Assembly (NCBI RefSeq): GCF_014201875.1 | Contig: NZ_JACHFL010000003.1 | Coordinates: 310,001-374,000 of the forward strand | Length of the DNA stretch: 64,000 nucleotides | Source of the DNA: Deinococcus humi | GTDB lineage: Bacteria; Deinococcota; Deinococci; Deinococcales; Deinococcaceae | Direction of reading: 5' to 3' | Shown here: positions 46,224 to 56,957 of the stretch, piece after piece | Layout: each line of letters starts with the position of its first letter | How positions within the stretch are numbered: position 1 is the stretch's first letter | Position numbers and translations under genes: made by a program | Notes under the pieces: model-generated | Told to the model about the DNA's origin: nothing | Database searches by the model: none | The model's input: only the letters and a program-made list of their open reading frames with translations

Positions 46224-47498
46224 ATGGGTGAAGCCAAACGACGCAAAGCACTGGGCCTGATGCCCACCGTCCATCCTTTCGAGGCGCAACTTGGCGCGTC
46301 CGGCGAGGTCACGCTGGTGCGGGGGCCAGACGATGCCGGGCTGGCGCAGACCATCGTGGACGCGCTTCAGACCACCCAGTCGAGTGGCGCGGCCTGGGCC
46401 AGCGAGTACCGCACGGCGCTGGTGCTCTCCGGGGCCCACGCCGGAATGCTGAGCACAGCCCAGGATGTGGAGGCCATCCCCGTGCCCGACCTGCGCCGCG
46501 TCACGGGCGAGCTGGCGCTGGGGCCGCAGGGAAGCAGCAGCGAACAGGTGTCCATCCCAGTGGAGGGCGGCGCGATCCGGCTGCGCGAACAGCGGCACTC
46601 CTTTGGCGGCGAGCGCTGGGAGACGCTGGGGGCCCCGCGCAGTCCGCAGCAGGTCATGTCCGCGCTGCAGAACAATGCGGCCTTCAACCTGCAGGGTGAA
46701 CTGATCGGGCGCTTCGAGGCCGAACACTGGCAGGCCGGGCGGATCGACATCGAACCCGATCCGCCCGAGGACCTGCTGGAGGTGCTGGAGGACGTCGTGC
46801 GCGAGTGGGACGGCGAGACTGAGGCGCAGTGGGCCGAGCTTCACCGCGACCGCATGGAGGACCGCGACGCCCCCGTTCCACTGGTTCGCCGCAGCACCTT
46901 CGAGCTGCGCCGCCCCGCCCCGCTGCAAAATCCGCTGGGCAGCGTGTTCGCCATCCGCGCGGGCGTGGAGTTCGTTCCGGTCATGGAGGCCGACACCTAC
47001 AGCCTGGACGGTGAAACGTGGGCCAGCTACGCGGACCCCGACGCCGAGGTGGACCCCACGCACCTGCCCCCCGAACTTGCCAGCATCTTCGACATGGAAA
47101 CGGTGGGCGTGACCGTCCACGCCGACGGGCAAGTAGAGTTTGCCGAGGACGTCCCCGAGGAACACCGTGAGCGCATCGAGGCCGAGCTGCGCGAGGCCAC
47201 CGGGGCGGGGAACGCTGCCGAGTGGGCCGAGTGGACCACCCAGATGCTCCGGGAAACCTACGGCGACGAGCTGACGGTCATAGAAGGCAAAACCCTGCCG
47301 GTGCCGGTTGCCGTGCGCCTGGATCTTCCCGAGGACGCCTTGCAGGACCCCGATCCGTTGTCGCAGACCTTCATGGAGTCGGAGGTCACCTTCGACGGTC
47401 AGCAGTGGCGCGATCTATTCGACGACGTGCCGCCGGAACTGGCCGCGTTCCTCCCGCCTGCCGCCGAGGATGAGGACGCCGGAACCCTGCCCAAGTGA
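46224..47498 (+). CDS. uncharacterised protein with DG..W repeats
   Basis: A 424-residue acidic soluble protein I do not recognise. It begins MGEAKRRKALGLMPT, a short basic opening seen in several bacterial families. Three copies of a short motif are spaced through it: SFGGERWETL (near residue 130), SLDGETWASY (near 262) and TFDGQQWRDL (near 392), the last two followed by PPELA. This suggests repeated small beta units. It stands alone after the lysT terminator; the residues around 330-360 are charged helix. ATG 46224 is preferred over earlier open frame. Confidence 0.65.
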   Translation: MGEAKRRKALGLMPTVHPFEAQLGASGEVTLVRGPDDAGLAQTIVDALQTTQSSGAAWASEYRTALVLSGAHAGMLSTAQDVEAIPVPDLRRVTGELALGPQGSSSEQVSIPVEGGAIRLREQRHSFGGERWETLGAPRSPQQVMSALQNNAAFNLQGELIGRFEAEHWQAGRIDIEPDPPEDLLEVLEDVVREWDGETEAQWAELHRDRMEDRDAPVPLVRRSTFELRRPAPLQNPLGSVFAIRAGVEFVPVMEADTYSLDGETWASYADPDAEVDPTHLPPELASIFDMETVGVTVHADGQVEFAEDVPEEHRERIEAELREATGAGNAAEWAEWTTQMLRETYGDELTVIEGKTLPVPVAVRLDLPEDALQDPDPLSQTFMESEVTFDGQQWRDLFDDVPPELAAFLPPAAEDEDAGTLPK

Positions 47499-47523
47499 GG
47501 CCCTAACTGGGCGTCCGTAAGTG

Positions 47524-47868
47524 CTACGGTGCGTCCAGCCACGCCCGCGCCTCCTCCTCGCTGTGGACGAAACGGATCAGGGGGTGGCGGGCGTGCTCGT
47601 GGGCCAGTTCCGCGAACCGTTCGCCGTGGGCCGTGAAATCCGGCAGCACCAGCGCCACGCGCAGCCGGTAGTTGCTGAACTTCTGGAACGCCTCGCCTGC
47701 CAGGCCACTGCGCAACTGAAAGAACTCTGGGGCTAGATCGGCCTGGGTCAGGATCAGGCCGTCCAGACCGTAGGCTGCGCCGATCACTGCGTTGAGGTCA
47801 TCAGGCGTGTGGATGGAAAGCCCCAGTTCGTGGGCGCTGCGGATCACGGGCGCGTCGTCTGCCGTCAT
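47524..47868 (-). CDS. DUF4180 domain protein
   Basis: A 114-residue protein matching DUF4180: DDLNAVIGAAYGLDGLILTQADLAPEFFQLRSGLAGEAFQKFSNYRLRVALV then FAELAHEHARHPLIRFVHSEEEA. The family has an alpha/beta fold of unknown function, sometimes next to regulators. TACGCT (47878-47883) lies 9 nt before ATG 47868, so leaderless translation is possible. It is divergent from the DinB genes; the space between starts is only about 46 bp, so both promoters overlap. Confidence 0.85.
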   Translation of the reverse strand: MTADDAPVIRSAHELGLSIHTPDDLNAVIGAAYGLDGLILTQADLAPEFFQLRSGLAGEAFQKFSNYRLRVALVLPDFTAHGERFAELAHEHARHPLIRFVHSEEEARAWLDAP

Positions 47869-47914
47869 GCTGGGTGCAGCGTAGCAAATGCCCACTTTCT
47901 GCCAAAATGCCCGC

Positions 47915-48433
47915 ATGACCCTCCCCGGTGACCGTCCATCCGATGACCGCAGCCAGCGCGCCCAGCTGGCCCTGGCCCGACTGCTGCCCAAACTCTTCCG
48001 GGGTGGACAGGCCTTCGTGGGCGTGGAGGCCAGCCTGAGCGGCCTGGACGCCGTGACGGCAGCGCGTGTGCCGGACGCCCTGCCGCACAGCGTCCTGAAC
48101 CTGCTGGCGCACATCAACTGGTGGAACCGCTGGATGCTTGAAACCATCGAGATGGGCCAGGCCCAACCGTACCCCGCCCACGCCGCCGACACCTGGCCGG
48201 AGGTAGGTGAGGGCGACTGGGGACGGGTGAAAAACGAGTTCTACGAGTTGCTGGCGCGCATCGACGCCCACGCCGCACGCCCCGATCTGGCCAACCCGGT
48301 CAACCATGAGGAGACGATTGGCGAGTTGCTGGCCGATTTTGCGCTGCACACTGCCCATCATTTCGGACAGATCGTGACGGTGCGTCAGGCGCTGGGCGCG
48401 TGGCCCCCCCCCGCAGGAGGCGATACCTGGTGA
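47915..48433 (+). CDS. DinB-family protein, first of two
   Basis: A 172-residue four-helix DinB/YfiT-fold protein. The metal-binding histidines fit the family: His near residue 67 (LLAHINWWNRWML) and the late pair in ALHTAHHFGQIVTVRQAL. Despite the name, DinB proteins are not polymerases; many are thiol-dependent S-transferases, including bacillithiol users, which fits bshC in this window. CAAAAT (47903-47908) lies 6 nt before ATG 47915. It overlaps the second copy by GTGA. Confidence 0.85.
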   Translation: MTLPGDRPSDDRSQRAQLALARLLPKLFRGGQAFVGVEASLSGLDAVTAARVPDALPHSVLNLLAHINWWNRWMLETIEMGQAQPYPAHAADTWPEVGEGDWGRVKNEFYELLARIDAHAARPDLANPVNHEETIGELLADFALHTAHHFGQIVTVRQALGAWPPPAGGDTW

Positions 48434-48927
48434 GCGAACAGCAGAGCAGCGAGATCTCTGTCCATGAGGTGTTCGGGCAGGCGGTGGGCAACCTGTTTCT
48501 GGGCGGCCCCGCCAACGTGTCGTGGGAGCGGGCGCTGGAGGGACTGGAAGCCGGGGAGGCCGAACGCACGCCGAATCACCTGTCCCACAGCGTCGCGCAG
48601 GTCGTGGCGCACGTTCAGTTCTGGCAGGCACACCTGCTGGCCATTCTGGACGGCAAACGTCCGGCCCCGCCCGAGCACGCTGCTGGCGGCTGGCCCCCAC
48701 CAGGAGAGTGGGGCGGGCTGCGCGACACCTTTTTGCGGGACGCTGCCCGACTGCGTGCCCTGGCCCGTGACCCCGAACAGTGCGCCGCGCCCGACAGCCA
48801 GGGCGTTCCCTTCGCGGCCATGCTGACCAACTACGCCGGGCACAACGTTTACCACCTGGGACAGGTCGTGACCATCCGGCAGGCGCTGGGGCTGTGGCCG
48901 CCGCCGAGCGGCGGGGATACGTGGTAG
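48430..48927 (+). CDS. DinB-family protein, second of two
   Basis: A 165-residue paralogue of the preceding gene, starting at GTG 48430 in a GTGA overlap. The histidine pattern is kept (VVAHVQFWQAHLL and NYAGHNVYHLGQVVTIRQALG), and both proteins end WPPP..GGDTW, showing a recent tandem duplication. Divergence elsewhere is high, so the two may bind different substrates or form a heterodimer. Its stop overlaps the region where dut could start at GTG 48921. Confidence 0.83.
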   Translation: MSEQQSSEISVHEVFGQAVGNLFLGGPANVSWERALEGLEAGEAERTPNHLSHSVAQVVAHVQFWQAHLLAILDGKRPAPPEHAAGGWPPPGEWGGLRDTFLRDAARLRALARDPEQCAAPDSQGVPFAAMLTNYAGHNVYHLGQVVTIRQALGLWPPPSGGDTW

Positions 48928-48938
48928 AGCGCGAGCCC

Positions 48939-49403
48939 ATGGAGAGGAAGCGCGGCTTCGAGGTGGTGGCCGATCAGCACCGCGAGCATCCGAAGACCGA
49001 GATCCAGCTTCCCCGGCGGGGTTCACGGCGGTCTGCCGGGTACGATCTGCACACCCCGGTTGGCTTCACCCTGGCCCCCGCCACCCGAACAGTCGTCGTG
49101 ACCGATCTCAAGGCCTACATGCTCCCGGACGAGGTGCTGTCGGTCTACCCGCGCTCGTCGGTGGGGCTACGCGGTGTCATGCTCACCAACACGGTGGGTG
49201 TCGTGGACGCCGACTACCACTCCAATTCAGACAACGACGGCAATATCCGCCTCTCGCTTCACAACATCGGCCCCGAGAGTTTCACTGTGCGGGCCGGTGA
49301 CCGGATCGCGCAGGCCATCTTCACGAAATACCTGCTGGCCGACGGCGACAACTTCACGGCTGGCCCAGAACGTCAGGGCGGCTCCGGCCATACCGGACGC
49401 TGA
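48939..49403 (+). CDS. dut: deoxyuridine 5'-triphosphate nucleotidohydrolase
   Basis: Hydrolyses dUTP to dUMP and keeps uracil out of DNA. AGYDLHTP is motif 1, YPRSSVGLRGVML motif 2, NTVGVVDADYHSNSDNDGNI motif 3 with the catalytic Asp, RAGDRIAQAIF motif 4, and RQGGSGHTGR the C-terminal arm (motif 5). The insertion around HSNSDNDG in motif 3 is like the Firmicute-type enzymes. It has 154 residues. It follows the DinB pair by 11 bp; GTG 48921, overlapping the DinB stop, is an alternative start. Confidence 0.92.
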   Translation: MERKRGFEVVADQHREHPKTEIQLPRRGSRRSAGYDLHTPVGFTLAPATRTVVVTDLKAYMLPDEVLSVYPRSSVGLRGVMLTNTVGVVDADYHSNSDNDGNIRLSLHNIGPESFTVRAGDRIAQAIFTKYLLADGDNFTAGPERQGGSGHTGR

Positions 49404-49440
49404 GCCACCGCCCGCACCCAGACACCCCCAGGAACCCGAA

Positions 49441-50733
49441 ATGTCCAATGTTTTTTACCGCTCCCGCAAGACCTATCCAGTCGCCACCCGCGCCGAGGGC
49501 GTCTACCTGTTCGATGACACCGGCAAACGCTACCTCGACGGCAGTTCCGGCGCACTCGTCGCCAACATCGGGCAGGGCAGGGCCGCGGTGGCCGACGCGA
49601 TGGCGGCGCAGGCGCGCCACCTGGCCTTCGTTCACGGTTCGCAGTTTTCCAGCGACATCCTGGAGGAATACGCTGCCCGGCTGGCCGCCTTTCTGGGGCT
49701 GGCGCCGTTCCGCTTCTGGGCGGTTTCCGGAGGTTCGGAGGCCACCGAGAGTGCCATTAAGCTGGCTCGGCAGTACCACGCCGAGCGGGGCGAGACGGGC
49801 CGCTACCGCGTGATCACCCGCCGGCCCAGTTATCACGGCGCGTCGCTGGGGGCGCTGGCGGCTTCCGGCATGGGCGCGCGGCGCGAACTCTACACCCCGC
49901 TGATGAACGAGGCGGCCTGGCCCAAGCTGGCCAAACCGGATCCCGAACTGTCGGGTGAGGTAGATGCCGAACGCCTGCGCGCCCTGCTGGAAGAGCTGGG
50001 GCCCGACACGGTGGCCGCCTTCATGTGTGAACCGGTGGTGGGGGCCTCGGACGCGGCGCTGGCCCCCAATCCCGGCTACCACGCCCGCATCGCCGAGATC
50101 TGCCGCGAATTCGGCGTGCTGTTCATCGCCGACGAGGTGATGTGTGGCATGGGCCGCTGCGGCACCCCCCTGGCCGTGCGGTTGCGCGACGACGTGACGC
50201 CCGACATCGTGGTCCTGGGCAAGGGACTGGCGGCGGGCTACGCGCCCCTGGCGGGCCTGATGGCAAGCCCCGCCGTCCACGACACGGTGATGAACGGTTC
50301 GGGGGCCTTCAAGCACGGCTTCACCTACGCGGGCCACCCGGTCAGCGTCGCGGCGGGTCTGAGCGTGCTGAAGATCGTGGAGGACGAGAAACTGGTGGAG
50401 GCGGCCAACGAGCGAGGCGCTCAGCTTCTGGTGGGCCTGCAAGCCCTGAAGGAAAAATATCCACAGGTGCTGGAAGCGCGCGGGCACGGCCTGCTGCTGG
50501 GACTGGTGCTGGGAGACCCGGCCACCGGCCAAGCCTTCGAGACGCCCGGACTGGCGGACCGTGTGGCGGCGGCGGCGCGCGCACGCGGTCTGATCACCTA
50601 CCCCGGTTCCGGCGCGGTGGACGGGGTTCGCGGCGATCACCTGCTGCTGGGCCCACCGCTGAGCATCACGGCAGCGGAATGTGAGGAATTGCTTGCGGGG
50701 CTGGACGGGGCTCTGGCGGAGACGCAGAGCTGA
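49441..50733 (+). CDS. class III PLP aminotransferase
   Basis: A fold-type I aminotransferase of 430 residues. The PLP lysine is in IVVLGKGLAAGYAPLAG, the Asp in FGVLFIADEVMCGMGR, and WAVSGGSEATESAIKLARQYH is the cofactor phosphate loop. Substrates in class III include omega-amino acids, ornithine and diaminopimelate-type compounds; the sequence alone does not pick one. It follows dut by 37 bp. An AGGAA in CCCAGGAACCCGAA may be the ribosome site. Confidence 0.92.
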   Translation: MSNVFYRSRKTYPVATRAEGVYLFDDTGKRYLDGSSGALVANIGQGRAAVADAMAAQARHLAFVHGSQFSSDILEEYAARLAAFLGLAPFRFWAVSGGSEATESAIKLARQYHAERGETGRYRVITRRPSYHGASLGALAASGMGARRELYTPLMNEAAWPKLAKPDPELSGEVDAERLRALLEELGPDTVAAFMCEPVVGASDAALAPNPGYHARIAEICREFGVLFIADEVMCGMGRCGTPLAVRLRDDVTPDIVVLGKGLAAGYAPLAGLMASPAVHDTVMNGSGAFKHGFTYAGHPVSVAAGLSVLKIVEDEKLVEAANERGAQLLVGLQALKEKYPQVLEARGHGLLLGLVLGDPATGQAFETPGLADRVAAAARARGLITYPGSGAVDGVRGDHLLLGPPLSITAAECEELLAGLDGALAETQS

Positions 50734-50752
50734 CCATGAGAGGACGGAGCGG

Positions 50753-51502
50753 CTAACCTTTCCGCCGCTTCTCCGCCCCCACCATTTGCACGAAGTGCAG
50801 CAGGCGGGGCGCGCGGTTCCAGCGTTTGCGGTCCCCAGCGACACGCCAGACCCACTCCACGCCCAGTTTGCGGGTCCAGGCCGGGGCCAGTTCCGCCGTG
50901 CCCGCCAGCACGTCAACCACGCCCCCGCAGCCGATCATGACGGGCACGCCCAGCACACCGCGCCACTGCTGGTTGAAGACCTCCTGCCGCCCCGCGCCCA
51001 TCGCGGTCAGCAGCAGGTTCGCGCCGCTCGCCGCCACCAGCTGGGCCACCCGCTCGTCCTCCTCCGGGCCGAAATAGCCATGATGGATACCGGCCACCCC
51101 TACGCCGTAATCTCGCGCCGCGTGCTGGGCCGCCGCCTCGGCCACACCGGGTTTGGCGCCCAGAAAGAACACCCGCAACCCGGCGCCGTGACGTTCCATC
51201 AGTCCCTTGACGATGTCGAAGCCAGGGGCGCGCGGCACGTCCTGTTGGCGCAGTTGCTTCGCCGCGTACACGATGCCCACGCCGTCTGCGGTGATCAGAT
51301 CAGCGTCCTGTACAGCCTGCGCGAATTCTGGGTGACCACGCGACTGCACAATGATTTCCGGGTTCAGGGTCACGACGGTGTGCGGCGTACGGGCCGGGTC
51401 TGCCAGCCAGGCGCCCAGCAGCGTCAGCGTGTCGCTCAGGTCGATCACGTCCAGCGGCAGGTCAAAGAGCCGCAGGCGCGGATGGGAAGCAGGAGAGGAC
51501 AT
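50753..51502 (-). CDS. WecG/TagA/CpsF-family glycosyltransferase
   Basis: A 249-residue enzyme of the GT26 family, which transfers sugar such as ManNAcA or ManNAc onto lipid-linked intermediates. VVTLNPEIIVQS and LITADGVGIVYAAK carry the conserved Thr and Asp of the active site, PGFDIVKGLMER follows, GVSEAA-type packing appears in FFLGAKPGVAEAAA, and GTAELAPAWTRKLGVEWVWRV is the C-terminal membrane-contact region. TAGAAT (51512-51517) lies 9 nt before the ATG. It is convergent with the aminotransferase. Confidence 0.9.
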   Translation of the reverse strand: MSSPASHPRLRLFDLPLDVIDLSDTLTLLGAWLADPARTPHTVVTLNPEIIVQSRGHPEFAQAVQDADLITADGVGIVYAAKQLRQQDVPRAPGFDIVKGLMERHGAGLRVFFLGAKPGVAEAAAQHAARDYGVGVAGIHHGYFGPEEDERVAQLVAASGANLLLTAMGAGRQEVFNQQWRGVLGVPVMIGCGGVVDVLAGTAELAPAWTRKLGVEWVWRVAGDRKRWNRAPRLLHFVQMVGAEKRRKG

Positions 51503-51631
51503 TCAGAGGGAATTCTAAACGCTTTGGCTGCCGGGGAGAACGGCACCCCCGTCCGGTGGCGCGGGTCTACACCCCCACCGGACGCCCCCGCCTGTGCTCT
51601 CCGGCGTCAGTTGGGGCATACTGACCCACAT

Positions 51632-52306
<675 letters not shown>

Positions 52307-52400
52307 GAGCGGGACGCCTGGGCACGGAGCGGGCGGGCCGCACTCCGATGAATCGACCACTGATCCCCGGTTCACGCCGGGGCGGGAAGGAATGGGCAGT

Positions 52401-53957
52401 ATGGCGCGGAATATAGCGGCGGAATACAGGGCCGGAACGCTCGAGGACTTTTTTCGACTTCCGGTGTTCGGCATGGAGCAGGCGCGGGAGGAACTTCGGC
52501 AGGACCTTGACCGGACGGGACTGGCCGAGGCACTCAGGGCGTATCACCGCGACCTGAGCACGCTGGACGGCAACGTGGAAGACGCCCTGACCCGGCTGGC
52601 CCACCCGGCTTCCAGGGTGATCGTGACCGGGCAGCAGGCCGGAGCGCTGACCGGCCCGGCCTACAGTGTCCACAAGGGCGCGGACGCCGCACTGCTGGCG
52701 CGCAGCCTGAACACCGAGGACGCCCCGGTCGTGGCGGTGTACTGGGTGGCCAGCCAGGACCACGATGCGGCGGAGGTCGCGGGCACCAGTCTGCTCGACC
52801 TCTCCGAGCAGCTCCACCGGCTGACTCTGGACGTGCCCGAAGGCGTCCCGGTGGGCCGCGTACCGTGGCGGCAGGAGTGGACCGAGCAGGCACTGGCATT
52901 GCTAGATGCCTTCGACGCCCCAGCCGAACACATCGCCGCCGTGCGGAACAGAGTCAGGAGGGCCGTGGAGGCGGGCGGCAGTTACGCCGATGTGTTTGCC
53001 CGCCTGATTCACGGCCTGCTCTCCCCTGCCGGGCTGGTGGTGCTGGACCCCCTGCACCCCGCGCTGGCCCGCCTGATGGCTCCCATCCTTGCGCGTGAGC
53101 TGCAAGACCCGCTGGCCTCCTCCGCCCGCATTGAGGACGCGGCGGCGCGCCTCTCGGCGCAGGGTTTCACGCCGCAACTGCGACGCTCGGCAGGGGCCAC
53201 CAACCTCTTTGTCGAGGAGAACGATGGGCAACGGCGGTTGCTGCGGCTGGACGGGCAGACCTTCAGCACCGACACCCGCGAGTACACCCGGACAGAGCTG
53301 CTGGCCGTGCTGGAAGCGGACCCCAGCCGCCTGACCCCGGCGGCGGGACTCCGTCCGGTGGTACAGGACGCGCTGCTGCCCACGCTGGCCTTTGTGGTGG
53401 GTCCGGGGGAAATCGCGTACGGCGCGCAACTCCGGGAAGTCTACGATTTGCACGGTCTGCAGCAGCCGTTGCTGTGGCCGCGCCTGAGCGTGACCTGGCT
53501 GGAACCGAACGTGGCCCGCCTGCTGCGCCGATTGGGCGCGACGGCCGCCGAGGTCCAGGCCGCTCCCGAGGACGTGCTGGGCCGCGCCCTGGGCCGTGAA
53601 CGCGGCGCCGAAGCCGTGACTTCTGAGAAGCTGGCACACATCGACGCCCAGCTTCGAGCGGTCACAGATGACATTGCCGCCCTCGATCCCACGCTGGTCG
53701 GCGCGGCGGCGCGGACCCGTGACCGCGTGACGGCGAGGGTGGCCCGGCTCCAGACCCAGGCGCTGCGCGCCCTGGCACGGGCGGAGAATGACCGGACAGG
53801 GCAACTGTCGCGCCTCAAGGCCCACCTGCTCCCGAACGGCACCCCACAGGAACGCGAGATGAACTTCCTGACGTATCTGCTCAAGCACGGCGAGAAGCCG
53901 CTGGAACTGTTGCTGGCGCTGGACCCTGGCTGGCGGGGCGAGATCGAGATTCCGTAA
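52401..53957 (+). CDS. bshC: bacillithiol biosynthesis cysteine-adding enzyme
   Basis: Joins cysteine to glucosaminyl malate in the last step of bacillithiol synthesis. The protein has 518 residues, close to BshC of Bacillus, and shows its core nucleotide-binding pattern: VIVTGQQAGALTGPAYSVHKGADA in the first third, VYWVASQDHDAAEVAG, and the late coiled-coil linker (RVTARVARLQTQALRALARAEN) before EREMNFLTYLLKHGEKPLE. GAAGGA (52386-52391) suits ATG 52401 better than the upstream ATG at 52392, which it nearly touches. It is followed by the ftsY terminator. Confidence 0.93.
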   Translation: MARNIAAEYRAGTLEDFFRLPVFGMEQAREELRQDLDRTGLAEALRAYHRDLSTLDGNVEDALTRLAHPASRVIVTGQQAGALTGPAYSVHKGADAALLARSLNTEDAPVVAVYWVASQDHDAAEVAGTSLLDLSEQLHRLTLDVPEGVPVGRVPWRQEWTEQALALLDAFDAPAEHIAAVRNRVRRAVEAGGSYADVFARLIHGLLSPAGLVVLDPLHPALARLMAPILARELQDPLASSARIEDAAARLSAQGFTPQLRRSAGATNLFVEENDGQRRLLRLDGQTFSTDTREYTRTELLAVLEADPSRLTPAAGLRPVVQDALLPTLAFVVGPGEIAYGAQLREVYDLHGLQQPLLWPRLSVTWLEPNVARLLRRLGATAAEVQAAPEDVLGRALGRERGAEAVTSEKLAHIDAQLRAVTDDIAALDPTLVGAAARTRDRVTARVARLQTQALRALARAENDRTGQLSRLKAHLLPNGTPQEREMNFLTYLLKHGEKPLELLLALDPGWRGEIEIP

Positions 53958-53990
53958 GGGAAGCCCGCCAGCGCCTCCTAAGGGAAAGAT

Positions 53991-54018
53991 AAAAACCCCC
54001 TCCTGTGATGGAGAGGGG
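53991..54018 (-). terminator. intrinsic terminator after ftsY
   Basis: On the minus strand CCCCTCTCC (54010-54018) pairs with GGAGGGGG (53996-54003), followed by TTTTT (53991-53995). On the plus strand it lies 34 bp after bshC, so it may serve both. Confidence 0.8.
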
Positions 54019-54042
54019 ATGCGATAGCACTCAAAGATCTAC

Positions 54043-54999
<957 letters not shown>

Positions 55000-55131
55000 A
55001 GGCGGCCTCTGGCACGGGGCGGGAGTAGGTGATGGTCAGACGTTGCGATCATGCCCACACCATAGCGCCCGCAGGCAGAGACAAAAGAGCAGTGGGCGGG
55101 GCAAAAAGTGGAGTGCACCCCGCGCGACGCC

Positions 55132-56886
55132 CTACGCCTGTGGCATCTGCGCCTCGATGGTGGTGCCGTGGCCGGGCGCGCTCAGAATGCGGTACTGGCC
55201 GCCCCGCGCCTGCAGGCGTTCGCGCATCTGGGTCAGGCCCAGGCCGCCCGCGCTGCTGACGCGCCCGGTGACGGAGTCCAGATCGAAGCCCGCGCCGTCG
55301 TCCTTTACCCTCAGCAGGACCTGTTGATCCCCGCCGTCCAGGGTCACGCGGACCTCGCCCGCACGGGCATGTTTGGCGACATTGTTCAGGCTTTCTTGCA
55401 GAATGCGGAACACCACTGCCTCGTCGCCGGGGGACAGATGCACCTCGCCGGTCACCTCCAGACTGCTCCTGATGTTGTTCTGCTCGCCGAAGTCCTGCAC
55501 GTAGCGGCGTACGGTTTCCAGCAGGCCGTAGCGCTCCAGGTCGATGGGACGCAGCGCGAAGATGCTGCGCCGGACCTCCCGGATCTGCTCGCGCAGCAGC
55601 GTCGTGGCGGAGCGCACCTCGGCCTCGGCCCGGGCAGGATCGCTGTGCATCTGGCGGGCCACCACGTCCAGCTTCAGGGCGGCGAAGGCCAGCGACTGCG
55701 CCACACCGTCGTGAATCTCGCGGGCAATGCGGGCGCGCTCGTCGCTGATCGCCAGTTCCTCGGAGTACAGGTAGGCGCGGGCGTTGCGGACCGCCAGGGT
55801 GGCCTGCCCGGCCATCAGCGCCAGCAGGGAGACGCGAGCAGCCTCGAACGCGCCCTCGCGCGGATCGCCTAGCATCAGCACGCCCACCAGCCCGTCCTCA
55901 TCGCGCATGGGCAGGCCCAGCACGCTGCGGGAGTCGGGGAACACCTGGCACGCCTCGTCCCCGGTCACGATCAACGGCCCGCTGGCCTGGGCCACGCGCG
56001 CCGCGAAGGACGGGGTCACGCCGCCACGCGCCCCCTCTCCACTGACCTCGCCGCGCCTGTCCTGCGCGTATTCCAGACGCAGCACGCCGTCCTCGTCGCT
56101 GAGAAACGCCGCGCGGGCCTGCGCGCCCACCCGTCCGGCCATCGTGCCCGTCACGCGCGACAACAATCTCCGCATGTTGCGCTCGGCGCGGATGCTCTGG
56201 TCGACGCTGTACAGCGTCATCAGGTCCAGGGTGCGCTGGCGCGCGGCCTCCACGCCCGTGGCCACCTCCGCAGCCAGGGCCTGTGTCAGTTCCGCCGTGT
56301 CCGCCCCGGGCGGGGTCTCGAAGTGGAGGAGCAATGCGCCGCCGCCGGGAATGGAGACCTTGAGGGGATAGAGGGCGGCGCTGGGGGCACTCAGCAGGGT
56401 CTCGCCGCGCGAACTGCCACTCAGGCCGCCAGGAACAGTCAGGGTGGCGTGGGTGGCCCCGGTGACCCGCACGGCCCCGCGTGCCGCCACTTCCAGCACC
56501 GCGCCCAGGTCCGGTGCGCCGCCCAGGTCACGCATCAGCTCCTGCACACCCTGCAGGCGCCCGTGCGAGGCGCTGAGCTGCCCGTACAGATCACGCAGCT
56601 CGCGCTCGGCCCGTTCGCGGGCGCGGGTGCCCTCCGCGATCCACTCCACGCTGAAGAAGGTGGCCGCCGGGCCCACCAGGCCGTAAAACAGCAGGTGCGC
56701 CCACAACTCGCGCCGCGTGTCGCCCAGCAGGGAGACCATCAACTCCACGGCGCCCACCACCAGGACGATCAGCGGGGGCAGCAGGTTGCGAACCAGTCGT
56801 ACCCGGTCAGACAGCGGCATACGCGGCGGGAGAGCGGGCGGTGTGTCCTGCTGGTGCTGGCTGCGGGGCGCTGGAGCGTCCGTCAT
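55132..56886 (-). CDS. sensor histidine kinase of the NarL/LytS type, with GAF domain
   Basis: A 584-residue kinase. Two hydrophobic segments near the N-terminus (about residues 40-60 and 70-92) anchor it; a GAF-like region follows (VLEVAARGAVRVTGATHATL), then a second GAF-like region, the dimerisation helix with His392 in RARIAREIHDGVAQSLAF, and the ATP domain ending GGLGLTQMRERLQARGG. No response regulator lies within the window: its partner must be elsewhere. TACACT (56893-56898) lies 6 nt before the ATG. Confidence 0.92.
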   Translation of the reverse strand: MTDAPAPRSQHQQDTPPALPPRMPLSDRVRLVRNLLPPLIVLVVGAVELMVSLLGDTRRELWAHLLFYGLVGPAATFFSVEWIAEGTRARERAERELRDLYGQLSASHGRLQGVQELMRDLGGAPDLGAVLEVAARGAVRVTGATHATLTVPGGLSGSSRGETLLSAPSAALYPLKVSIPGGGALLLHFETPPGADTAELTQALAAEVATGVEAARQRTLDLMTLYSVDQSIRAERNMRRLLSRVTGTMAGRVGAQARAAFLSDEDGVLRLEYAQDRRGEVSGEGARGGVTPSFAARVAQASGPLIVTGDEACQVFPDSRSVLGLPMRDEDGLVGVLMLGDPREGAFEAARVSLLALMAGQATLAVRNARAYLYSEELAISDERARIAREIHDGVAQSLAFAALKLDVVARQMHSDPARAEAEVRSATTLLREQIREVRRSIFALRPIDLERYGLLETVRRYVQDFGEQNNIRSSLEVTGEVHLSPGDEAVVFRILQESLNNVAKHARAGEVRVTLDGGDQQVLLRVKDDGAGFDLDSVTGRVSSAGGLGLTQMRERLQARGGQYRILSAPGHGTTIEAQMPQA

Positions 56887-56957
56887 GCGGCCAGTGTAGA
56901 GGCGCTGGCGGGGTGGGTCAGTAACCTCGGGGGCGGTGGCGGGCCTGCGGAAGCCCC

